Below, piece after piece: positions 55,283 through 63,812 of a stretch of 64,000 nucleotides of DNA. The notes below the pieces were generated by a model. It saw only the letters and a program-made list of their open reading frames with translations, searched no databases and was not told where the DNA came from. The DNA is from Campylobacter jejuni (GTDB lineage: Bacteria > Campylobacterota > Campylobacteria > Campylobacterales > Campylobacteraceae). Every line of letters begins with the position of its first letter. The stretch's first letter is position 1. Both the position numbers and the translations under genes were made by a program. Location: assembly GCF_001457695.1 (NCBI RefSeq), contig NZ_LN831025.1, forward strand, positions 992,001 through 1,056,000. Reading direction: 5' to 3'.

Positions 55283-56140
55283 TTGTTTAAATTCTCAAAA
55301 AAATCTTGGATTATCATTTTCATCTTGGTGGTTTTATATGTAGTTATTAGCAATATTTATGAATTGTTTAATTCTATGGAAGCTGATAATAACAAAGCAA
55401 GAGAAAATCTTAGTGCTTTAATCAAGTGGAGCAAAAACGAAGGCAAGGAAGAATTAGAGTATGCTAAGAATTTAAGCAAAGAAAACTATAATCAAGAAAA
55501 AGTTACACAAATGATTATTAAAAATCTTAAGATGATACAAGCTAGTATTGAAGATATGAAAACTTTAACCTCTTACTATCCTACAGAAGAAGATGTTGAG
55601 CTTATGAGACAAGCTGGACATGTTACAACAAATTCAAATACTGATATTATACTTTATCTTTTATACAATGAAAGAAATATCACAAATCATAAAACTTATT
55701 TTTTATTTGACAAGGAAAGATAAGATTTTTTATTTTTTCTAAATACTCGTTTAGAAGAGGATTTTTTACAAAAAGATATTCATAAGTTTGATAGCTTTGA
55801 TGTAGTTAGAATCGGAATGTATATTAACGACCTAATTGGCTATAATAGTGGATTTACTAGTATGTATTTGAGTGAATTTTCTCAAGATTATATTTGTGAT
55901 TTAAATACCCCTAAAACTATGACAATTTTAAATGGTATGAGCAAAATTGATTTTACTTCTAATAGAATTTTATTATTTTTTAATAAAGAATTAGAAAAAT
56001 ATGCTTATACTGATGATAATAATTTAATAAAAAACCTTCAAAAATTGATCTATATTTTTAAAAAATTCAAACTTAACCAAAAACAAACTAATAAACTTAA
56101 ATCCATACAAACCAAACTAAAAGAATGCACAAATGAATGA
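55283..56140 (+). pseudogene. Membrane-anchored immunity-like gene interrupted by in-frame TAA
   Basis: TTG start after AAGGA. The first 146 codons encode one N-terminal transmembrane helix (SWIIIFILVVLYVVISNIY) and a helical domain, stopping at TAA 55721-55723. The same frame continues without interruption (DFLFFLNTRLEEDF, IGMYINDLIGYNSG) to 56140, where it overlaps the next gene by eight bases. Without the stop the product would be 285 residues, the same size as the 57690 product. A single base change would explain the stop. An internal ATG at 55817 could give a 107-residue fragment. Confidence 0.65.
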
Positions 56141-57674
56141 GATAGAACTTAACACTCAAAATAAAACCTTAAACGAAACAGAAAAAGAATTGCAAATTCT
56201 TTTAAAAAATGCAGGTGTAGATGAAATAGGAGAAAAACTACTTAAAGAAGTAGAAGATGTAAATAAAACGGAAAATTTTATGCATCAAAATGAAATTCAA
56301 ACCATGAAAGATGCTACTGGATTTATAAGTAATGCAAAGGATACAATATCTAGCTTTTTCAAAGACCTCGAACCTTACCTACTCCCTTTTAAAATCATCA
56401 TAAAAAGAGCAGGTAATACCCTTAGTGGAATTGATGCTTTAATAGAATATCAAAAAACAAAAGATGGTTTAAAAGTTTCTGTAAAAATTGGTTCTGAAAT
56501 TATTGCTTCACAAATTTTTAAAATAGGAATACCGATAATAAGCACAGCAGCCATTACAACTTATAGTGCGATAGCAATTACAAGCAGCATCTTATTAGGT
56601 GTTTTAGCAGCCATTAGTATTGTTGGCATTGGTATGATAATTCTTTGGTGGATTAATTCTAAAATAGAAGATTGGTTAAAAGATAGTGGTATTTCTTTTA
56701 TTGATTTTATAAGAGAGTATGAAACTCATTTAAGTTCTGAAGAAAAATATTATCATAACTTAGCACATTGTCATCAAACACAAATTAAAAATATGCAAAG
56801 AATTCAGTTGTATTATAATGGCAAAATTTCAGAAGATTTAAAGCATTATTATTATCCTTTTTATGACTTTAAAAAAGCTCCTATACTTGATGGTAAAGAT
56901 ATTATTAAAAGAATCAATGAGTTGCAAAATAATTACAAAATATTAAGCCCAAAAGATACAATAGATAATATCCACATTGATTCAGAATTTTATTTATTAA
57001 AAGCTTTATATTTTTGTGAAAGCTTTACGAGTCTTAATCAAAACAATCAAGCTTTATTAAGCATACCATATATAGAAGAAAAATTTCCTTATCATTCTAG
57101 CTTTTATATTATATTCTTGCTACACAAAGATAAAATCACAGATACTTATTTAAATGCAAGAAAAGAACTTTATAAGAACGTTATGAGCTTTAATCAAATT
57201 CAAAATAAGAATATATTAGAACAAAATAAACAAGATTTTCAAGAATACAAACCAACCTCTCATTCTAAAAACCTAAACCATTTCATCTTAGAAAATAAAG
57301 ACAAAAATAAAAAAATTATCTTTTTAAATAATGCTTCATCGATGTCAAATTTAATCCATATTTATGATAGTCATTGCGATATTTTTATTAAAAATGAATC
57401 TTTACTTGACATTAAAAGAATAGAAAAAGAATATGATATTAAATTTAAAGAATTTAACACAAGAGTATTTTTTTATGAAAAACTTCTTTTAGGTGCAAAA
57501 GAAAATAATGAGTTTTCATTTGAAGATAAAGAAGAAAATTTGCTTTATTATTTTAAATACGATAAAGAGGATTTAAATTCTCTAGGGGATTTGAATATAA
57601 AATATAACAATCATAATGCAAAGATTAAAAATTATTCTAGTGGTTATTGTAAGTATTATTGTAAAATAGCTTAG
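56133..57674 (+). CDS. Putative pore-forming T6SS effector
   Basis: 513 residues. A strongly hydrophobic block at 122-175 (FKIGIPIISTAAITTYSAIA, ILLGVLAAISIVGIGMIILW) could span the membrane two or three times, in an otherwise soluble, charged protein without signal peptide; this is the profile of colicin-like or VasX-like pore formers. Residues ~275-350 are paralogous to the 53986 product. It overlaps the preceding gene by eight bases and is followed 15 bases later by a membrane-anchored protein. I recognise no named family; function is inferred. Confidence 0.58.
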   Translation: MNEIELNTQNKTLNETEKELQILLKNAGVDEIGEKLLKEVEDVNKTENFMHQNEIQTMKDATGFISNAKDTISSFFKDLEPYLLPFKIIIKRAGNTLSGIDALIEYQKTKDGLKVSVKIGSEIIASQIFKIGIPIISTAAITTYSAIAITSSILLGVLAAISIVGIGMIILWWINSKIEDWLKDSGISFIDFIREYETHLSSEEKYYHNLAHCHQTQIKNMQRIQLYYNGKISEDLKHYYYPFYDFKKAPILDGKDIIKRINELQNNYKILSPKDTIDNIHIDSEFYLLKALYFCESFTSLNQNNQALLSIPYIEEKFPYHSSFYIIFLLHKDKITDTYLNARKELYKNVMSFNQIQNKNILEQNKQDFQEYKPTSHSKNLNHFILENKDKNKKIIFLNNASSMSNLIHIYDSHCDIFIKNESLLDIKRIEKEYDIKFKEFNTRVFFYEKLLLGAKENNEFSFEDKEENLLYYFKYDKEDLNSLGDLNIKYNNHNAKIKNYSSGYCKYYCKIA

Positions 57675-57689
57675 ATTTTAGGATTATAA

Positions 57690-58550
57690 ATGAAAAAACT
57701 TTTTTATAGACTTAATTTTTTATTTAATACAAAATTAAAAAAATTAACTTGGATTGTGGCTATATTATTTATCGGATATAAATTACTTTTTTATACCGAA
57801 ATTAAAAATGGTTATGTAAAAGTGACTTTACGTCCTATAGTAACACTTAATCAAGAGGGTTATTGCATAAAAGAAGGTAGAAGATTAAGCCAAAATGAAT
57901 TATTTGAAAGAGCTACTAAAGATTGGCTTGAAAAACTTTATAACCAAGCACATGATCCACTAGTTATGAATGCAGATGGAGATTGGCTTGATATCACTAA
58001 TTGCTATTATTCAAGCAAAGAAAAAGCAAAGAAAGGTTTAAATTGTCAATTTTACAGCAACGGCAAACAATTTGGTATCGATGATATTGCAAAACAAATT
58101 GATCTTAATAAAAGCCAAGAAGAAAATATGCAAAAAATAATGCAAGGCTTTAGCATTGTAAGACCTTTTGAGGAGGAAAAAATTTTAACAGATGATTTAG
58201 AGCTTAAATATTCTTTACTCTTACAAGATAGGTTAGGTGATTTTACTTTTATGCCTTATGATATTAGATTTATTGTCGTTGGTGGTGATACTGGTTATTA
58301 TTCAAAATTTGGTTATTCTGTTTTTGCTTTAATGATACAAAAATATTTTATTGGAAACGACCATGACTTTAAATTTAAAAAAGGCACTGTAGAATATTGG
58401 AAAAATAAAGATAATAAAAACAATCATGAATACATATATTATCCCATTACAAATTGTGGCGAAGTTGAAATGCGTTATGACTTTGATCCTCCTGGATTAT
58501 ATTATCAATTATTTCATGATATGCAATGGAGGGATGAATGGCATCGTTAA
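57690..58550 (+). CDS. Membrane-anchored protein, putative immunity to 56133
   Basis: 286 residues, ATG after TTTAGGATTATAA. One N-terminal transmembrane helix (KLTWIVAILFIGYKLLFY) and a periplasmic domain containing Cys pairs (GYCIKEGRRL, TNCYYSS, LNCQFYS, TNCGEVEMRYDF). It sits behind the hydrophobic effector-like gene. It overlaps the next gene by 13 bases. The immunity role is inferred from position and topology. Confidence 0.55.
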   Translation: MKKLFYRLNFLFNTKLKKLTWIVAILFIGYKLLFYTEIKNGYVKVTLRPIVTLNQEGYCIKEGRRLSQNELFERATKDWLEKLYNQAHDPLVMNADGDWLDITNCYYSSKEKAKKGLNCQFYSNGKQFGIDDIAKQIDLNKSQEENMQKIMQGFSIVRPFEEEKILTDDLELKYSLLLQDRLGDFTFMPYDIRFIVVGGDTGYYSKFGYSVFALMIQKYFIGNDHDFKFKKGTVEYWKNKDNKNNHEYIYYPITNCGEVEMRYDFDPPGLYYQLFHDMQWRDEWHR

Positions 58551-60408
58551 ATTTAAAAGGCGATTATGGAGTAGAAATTTTATCCTATTATCTTTGGGGG
58601 CAAAGCACACCGCCAAGTGATTTAGCCAGAAAAGATAACCGTGTGCTTATAGGTAAAGATTATCAAGCAAGAGATGAAAAAGAAATAATCATACAAGCTT
58701 CAGCACTTGATTATATGAAATATGTAGATAGATATACCAATGCTACAAATTTTGGGATATTTCAAAATTTTTTCAAAAGTGTTTTTAGTGAAAAAGAACT
58801 TGGGGAATTTAAAGATAAAATAGAAAATGAAACATATATTTTAGAATTAGACGATATCATAAAACTAAGATATATAGAGGTGTAAATCCGTTTCTTGATG
58901 AAGATAATAAGAATAAAGATAAAAGCACTAAAGATAAAGAAAATAATGAAGAAAATAAATACGAAAAATACGATGAAAATAAAATGGCAGTTAGAATAAT
59001 TCATTATTATTTAGATACAAATTCAGGCAATTATGCTAAAAGAGCTTTTGCTTTTGGAAGCACAAGTATAGCATTTAATAAAGATGTAAAATTTCATATT
59101 AGTGCTAAAACTTATGAACCTGTTTGTATTTCCAATCTAAAACTTTATCCTTTAAAGGATAATTTTGATTTTGAAAGTGATAGCAGTCTTGCAGAATTTG
59201 TAAATTTCTTTCTAGAAAAGGAATTAGATCCCTTAAAAATAGGTAGAACGGTTAATATTCATTTTATAGATCAAGAAAAGATTACACCTATGGTTATTTA
59301 TAAAAGAGTATTTCAAATACTTCAAAACCAATCTTTTAATTCTTTAACTCCTTCTATAACTTCACTTCGTGAATATTATAAAACCCGTATCCTGCCATCT
59401 GGGGTATTATATTTGCAAGATGACAATACAAACTCTCAAACCAATTTAGAACAGACTATCCTCTACAACAATACAAGTTTTAACAAAATTTCAAAAGAAC
59501 CCTTAAATGAATCCTCATCCAGTGCTAAAAAACCTTGCTTTATCACTTTATATTTAAAAGATGAACACAATAAACCCATTGCTAATGCTAAAATCATTAT
59601 CAAAGGTTTTAAACATGATGAAGCTTTAAGAGTAGTTAATCTAAAAAGACGCAGTGATGAAAAGGGTAAAATAAAATTTGATAAAGAAAAGTATTTTAGT
59701 GATTGTTATAGCTTTAAAGTAAAGCTTGATGAAAGTGAAGCTTATTTTCCTACTCCTTTACAAAATGCTAAAAGGATATTTAATAATTATACCCATCACA
59801 AAGTTGGACTCATGCTTAAATTTAAAGCAAAAGATCATTTAGTTTATGATGGATTTAATCTCTATCATTATAAAGGAAATGAATTAATTAATTCTTATAT
59901 GGCAAGAAGTGGTACTGCTAAGGCAGATAATGAAAAAAGAAGTAAAAAGCAAATTGCAAATTATTTTTACCAAGATGAAAAAGATACAAGTAAAGATAAA
60001 AAAGCTTATTTTTATTATGATGATGAAAGTATTAAAGATAGATTTGGCACTTTGCCTGAAGGAGAATATTATTTAAAGATTAATGAAATAGCTAAAGATA
60101 CTAACCCTAGCTTTTTAAAAGATTATCCCTTTGAAATAGGAAAAACTTGGGGAAAATGTTGTGTAAGATTATATACCAATAAAGAATGTTCTAAAACTTT
60201 TAAAGAATTAAAAATAAAAGAAAGTAATGAAAAAGAAAATAAAAAAAGCAAAAAAGAACAAAGTATAATAAAAGATAATCTATATCTTTACTCTATCAAT
60301 GAAAAGGGAGAATTTGGCAGTAATGGTAGCATAGGTATGGCACAAGCACAGTTATTAGAGGATTTAAGTAAGCAGGTTAAGTTTGTGCAGAGTGAGGGGA
60401 AAATATAA
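58538..60408 (+). pseudogene. L,D-transpeptidase-like effector, frameshifted and lacking catalytic residues
   Basis: The first part 58538-58885 (115 residues, SLNLKGDYGVEILSYYLWGQ) and the second part (frame from about 58875 to 60408) are one gene: removing one AT from TATATA at 58871-58876 joins KLRYRGVNPFLDED in frame. In the 474-residue ORF starting at 58984, residues 186-244 look like a CNA/transthyretin-type domain. Residues 285-474 match the DUF2778/Tlde1-type L,D-transpeptidase layout (HLVYDGFNLYHYKGNE, YMARSGTA, FGTLPEGEYYLKI, GSNGSIGM). The usual HG/HS...GSxGCI centre reads LYSINEKGEFGSNGSIGM, with Ser449 for Cys and Tyr436 for His, so it should be inactive. Confidence 0.55.
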
Positions 60409-61718
60409 TCTCACTCAAAGTGGCTTACCCTGAAAAAATAGATAATAAAATTATATTTGTAGGAAAAGTTTATAAATAAAACACTAATATTTCATGAAAA
60501 TTCCCATATCGATTTAAATGCTTCTTTTGCACCAGGGACTTATGTAGAATTGCAATTAGAAAAAGAAAGCGATAAAACGCTAAATTGGAGTTATGTAGAG
60601 TGCAATAGTGAGAAAAAATGCGATATTTGTTGGATGCTGATTGTCGTTCTATTGAAGCTAAAGATCTTAAATTTATAGCGAGTTTTAAAGGTAATATTTG
60701 TGGATTTCATTTACCTATAAGTAGAGATAATGAACCAATAAAAGATATAAAAGATTATAAATATTACATCATAGTCTTTGCTTATGATGAAAAAAAGGCT
60801 ATACCTAGTTTAGAAGATTTTCATATAGTTATAGATATGAGCTTTAGAGTAGGAGTTGGAAGGGATGAGGATGTAAAAGAAAGCAAACCAAGGAATGATT
60901 TTAATAGTGATATAATTCAAACAAATTGTATTTTTAGTGTTCTTGAGGCTGTAGAGTTTTTAAAAGCTTGCCAAAGTTTTAAAGAAAAAGCAAAAGAAAC
61001 AAATAATTATGAATTTTTTAAAAATTATCCCCAACTTGCAGGAAAAATTGCTTATATTTATTATAGATTTGATTTAGCTAATGAAAAATTTATTAAAAGT
61101 GTAAGTGATGGAGATAAGTATTTAAAAGAAAGAGAGAAATTTGTTAAAAAATTTATAGATGTTTATTCTGATGAGAAATTTTTTATCATACCAAGCTATA
61201 AAGCAAAATTTAGTGAATTTTCAAACAAAAGTGATGAGGAAAAAATTATGTTTTTTCAAGAATTTCTTGAAGATTTGGTAAAAGCTTTTGACATAGAACC
61301 ACCAATTCCAACTATTTATAAAGAGTTTAAACAATACAATAACGGATCTTATAATAGTGTAGGAAAAAAAGCATTATATTTGAATTTAAAAAACAAAAAA
61401 GAACAGATATTATCAACTTTTTTTCACAAATTTAGACATTTTTATATTGATAAAAATAATTCTAAAGAAATAAAAAATCAACATACAGAAAGCATTTTTA
61501 AACTCATATATTCTAATGGATATTTTAAATTTGAAAATGTTGTTATGTTTTGGGCGTATGATAAAAAATGCATAATTAGTAATAATTATACAGATTGTGT
61601 CGGAGTTAAACCTTATAAATACAGTATATTTTCAGATAAGCCTGCAATTTATTGGTTTTCTCCAAGTGAAAGAGATGCGAGAATAAGCACATTTTATTTT
61701 GAAAAATATAGGGGTTGA
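60397..61718 (+). pseudogene. Metallopeptidase-like effector, frameshifted, HKxxH
   Basis: The intact ORF (60618-61718, 366 residues) is the C-terminal part. Upstream frames continue the same protein: ISLKVAYPEKIDNK up to about 60474, then HENSHIDLNASFAPGTYVEL up to the A6 run 60613-60618, where one more A would join EKK to MRYLLDADC. Near the C-terminus LSTFFHKFRHFYIDK (H270, K271, H274) has the frame of a zinc HExxH motif with Lys for Glu, and PSERDAR (E352) is a plausible third ligand. GAA to AAA is one base change. The protein is probably a dead toxin; the family assignment is from motif context only. Confidence 0.5.
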
Positions 61719-61719
61719 T

Positions 61720-62978
61720 ATGTTAGAAGTAGCCATAAAGAATATATTTAAACATAAAGATTTCTTACAAACCAGAAAAGAACCTTATGCTATTTAGCCA
61801 TAAATACAAACATAAAAAGTTATAATAATATTTGTCCTAGCGAGCAATATTTTTGGAAATTTAATGATATGAATGAGCTTGAATGCTATAATCCAAAATT
61901 TGGCATATATCTTGGTAAAATTGTTTTTGATAAAAAAGGCAACAAACTCATCCCAAAATACATACCCGCTAAATTTGAAAATTTAGAAGAAGAAGTTAAA
62001 AAGATAAAAAATCCTTTATGGCTTGCTAATAAAAATCCTAATTATATTAAACCTAAATTTTATGATGGTATGGGTGGGGGTTATTATTTTGAAAGTCCAA
62101 ATAATTTAGAGTATCAATGTAAAATAGAAAAAGACACTCAAATTTTAAGCCAAGAACAAATCATTTCCTATGTGAAAGAACTTTATAGTAAAAACACAAT
62201 GATAATAAAAAATTATATTGATGCAATCAATAAAAACCATGGCATAAAACCTTTCGTATTTAGTGATGAAATTTATGATCAATTAGGAGAAGTTGGCATT
62301 CTTACAAAAGAACAAGCTAATAATTTTAAAGATAAAAGTTATATTAAAAAAAATCCAATATTGCTTGCTATGCTTGATTATTTAGCAAAACAAAATAAAA
62401 AAGATGAAGATTATTTAATCACTTTTGATGATGAGTATTTTTATGCTTATTTGGTTTGGAGTTTAAAAGATTTCTTATTAGAGCTTTCTTATGGTTTGTT
62501 TCAAGATGAAACCAAGCTTCTTTTTAATCCTGCAGCTTATATGGATGACACAAAAATAGATTATAAAAATTTAAACGAAGAAATAAATAAGCGTTATGAA
62601 AAAATATTGCTTGATATGGGATTTGAAGGAGAAAATGGTTATTTTAATGATTATTATGATTATAGCTTTGGCAATAATGGTATTTTTAAATTTAACATAT
62701 ATGATTATTTTGCTTATGATGAAATAGGAGTGCAACCAATTCAACAAAGCCCATATGTTTCTCCTAGAAGCCCTTTTGATAGCCCTAATTTTGTCTATTC
62801 TGATGGAAATTATCACGGAGATGCAAAGCTTATCCCTTCTGCTTTAGGAAAGTATTATTTTGAGCTTTCCTATCAGAAAGGAGTTTATATAGAACTTTTA
62901 CGCCCTTATTATCCAAGCATAAAAGATTTACCAGAAGGTTGGAACAATAAAATGCTAGAAAAAGCTAATTTAAAATAA
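61720..62978 (+). pseudogene. Immunity-like gene with T-run frameshift
   Basis: ATG 61720 opens LEVAIKNIFKHKDFLQTRK and stops at TAG 61795. Adding one T to the run at 61793-61795 gives RKEPYAILAINTNIKSYN and continues in the frame of the 369-residue ORF that starts at ATG 61869, giving about 419 residues in total. The product is soluble, Tyr-rich, with acidic patches. It follows the metallopeptidase-like pseudogene directly, so it was probably that toxin's immunity gene. A shortened 369-residue protein may still be made from 61869. Confidence 0.55.
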
Positions 62979-62990
62979 ATATGAGCATCC

Positions 62991-63178
62991 GTGAATAAAC
63001 CCTTCTACAAACTTAAAAGATTTTATATACCTTGTGGTATGCTTATAGCTTTGATTATTTTATAAGCTTAACTTATCATTTTTTACAACGACCTTTAGAG
63101 CTTATCTTTTGGGATAGATATGATATATCGAAATTATCTATTAATAACGAAGAGAAAAATTTTAAAACAATGAAAACT
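62991..63178 (+). pseudogene. Truncated paralog of the 52493 membrane protein
   Basis: GTG 62991 opens NKPFYKLKRFYIPCGMLIAL, nearly the same as the 52493 product. One T is missing from the run at 63058-63061, which shifts the frame; after correction the match continues through YHFLQRPLELIFWDRY and then diverges. Similarity to a gene ends where the IS-like hairpin begins at 63179, suggesting insertion or deletion there. Confidence 0.7.
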
Positions 63179-63228
63179 GTGAATTACTCCTACTTTCGCT
63201 AACGCTTAGAAGTAGGAGCTTCCTAACT
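63179..63228 (-). mobile_element. Possible right end of an IS200/IS605-family element
   Basis: Read on the minus strand the segment is GGAAGCTCCTACTTC, a loop with GCGTTAGCG, GAAAGTAGGAG and then TAATTCAC. CTCCTACTT at 63187-63195 pairs with AAGTAGGAG at 63210-63218. A GAAGC-stem-loop-stem-TTCAC arrangement is typical of the right ends of tnpB-carrying IS605-type elements, where it forms the end of the guide (omega) RNA. No tnpA or tnpB frame follows, so it would be a remnant. The next 110 bases to 63340 hold no recognisable gene. Confidence 0.45.
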
Positions 63229-63431
63229 AAAGCCAAGTATTCTTAGCTAGCTCGAAAGGCTTCTTGTTTATAGCTTACACCTAAATTTTCATATAAAATA
63301 TTAAAACTTATACAAAAATCTTTCATAAATTGTTTCAGAAGTTAAAGAGTTTGTTTAGTAAATTACATTAAGGGTTTAAGCCGCAGGCTGACCCCCTACG
63401 GCTAAATTGTGAAACCCCTGAAAGGAGGTAC

Positions 63432-63491
63432 ATAAAACTCATTCTAGTGGTTATTATACTGCTTTGTTTATTTATAGTCAAGGCATATTAA
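63432..63491 (+). CDS. Ibs-like hydrophobic peptide 1 (ATA start)
   Basis: 19 residues if ATA is used, otherwise silent. It aligns with peptide 2 as V-IILLC---IVK-Y. The spacing from GGAGG to ATA is only three bases, so translation may be poor. It would insert in the inner membrane and depolarise it, as known for comparable type I toxins; this is inferred from sequence character. Confidence 0.4.
   Translation: MKLILVVIILLCLFIVKAY
63453..63481 (-). promoter_or_regulatory. Antisense sigma70 promoter inside peptide 1 ORF
   Basis: On the minus strand TTGACT (63481-63476), a 17-base spacer and TATAAT (63458-63453) form a near-perfect sigma70 promoter. The transcript would start near 63446 and run across the ribosome-binding site and leader of the toxin-like mRNA, the expected position of a type I antitoxin RNA. 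Confidence 0.65.
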
Positions 63492-63749
63492 CCAAGCTCA
63501 ATTTTTGGGGCAACTGGAGTGGGTTACCTGCGGTATCAAACAAACTTTTAACTAAGCTTATCTCCTTTATATTGAATTATTTTATTTTTTAATTTATATT
63601 TTTCTTGCTTATGCTAAAAGATAAGAATCAATTATAAACAAAATGTATTAAGAAGCTAAAGAGTTTGTTTGGTATAATTATAAAAGGTAGATGCCAAAGG
63701 GCTGCAACCCTTTAGCGTTAATTTACCGCCCAGAAGGGAGGTGATTAAA

Positions 63750-63812
63750 TTGCTAAACAAAATTATAGTAATAATTATACTACTTTGTATAATTATAGTC
63801 AAGTGTTATTAA
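63750..63812 (+). CDS. Ibs-like hydrophobic peptide 2 (TTG start)
   Basis: 20 codons, LLNKIIVIIILLCIIIVKCY with TTG read as Met, eight bases after GGAGG. Almost every residue is Ile, Leu or Val, followed by KCY. No longer frame overlaps it. It is too short for usual gene callers. Likely a membrane-active toxin peptide of a type I system; AapA of Helicobacter/Campylobacter is a functional parallel but differs in sequence. Confidence 0.5.
   Translation: MLNKIIVIIILLCIIIVKCY
63774..63802 (-). promoter_or_regulatory. Antisense sigma70 promoter inside peptide 2 ORF
   Basis: TTGACT (63802-63797), 17-base spacer, TATAAT (63779-63774) on the minus strand, at the same codons as in unit 1. Transcription would proceed leftward over the ribosome-binding site and 5' hairpin of unit 2. 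Confidence 0.65.

Larger units (their letters stand above)
63341..63557 (+). ncRNA. Type I toxin-like unit 1 (short hydrophobic peptide mRNA)
   Basis: A ~217-base unit with complementary ends (AGTTTGTTT at 63348-63356 with AAACAAACT at 63538-63546). Inside, AAAGGAGGT (63421-63429) precedes a 20-codon frame, ATA 63432 to TAA 63491, reading KLILVVIILLCLFIVKAY after the start codon: a single hydrophobic helix ending KAY, like the 18-19-residue Ibs toxins. CCGCAGG (63381-63387) can pair locally with CCTACGG (one mismatch) or perfectly with CCTGCGG (63527-63533). ATA as start suggests weak translation or an inactivated ATG. A second unit lies 300 bases downstream. Confidence 0.55.

Noticed and set aside
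58426-58620. 64-codon plus-strand ORF across the 57690/58538 junction
   Set aside because: It overlaps two better-supported genes in a third frame and has no plausible ribosome-binding site.
63561-63654. Spacer between the two toxin-like units as a further gene
   Set aside because: No ORF, hairpin or conserved element beyond possible -10 sequences for unit 2 is visible.
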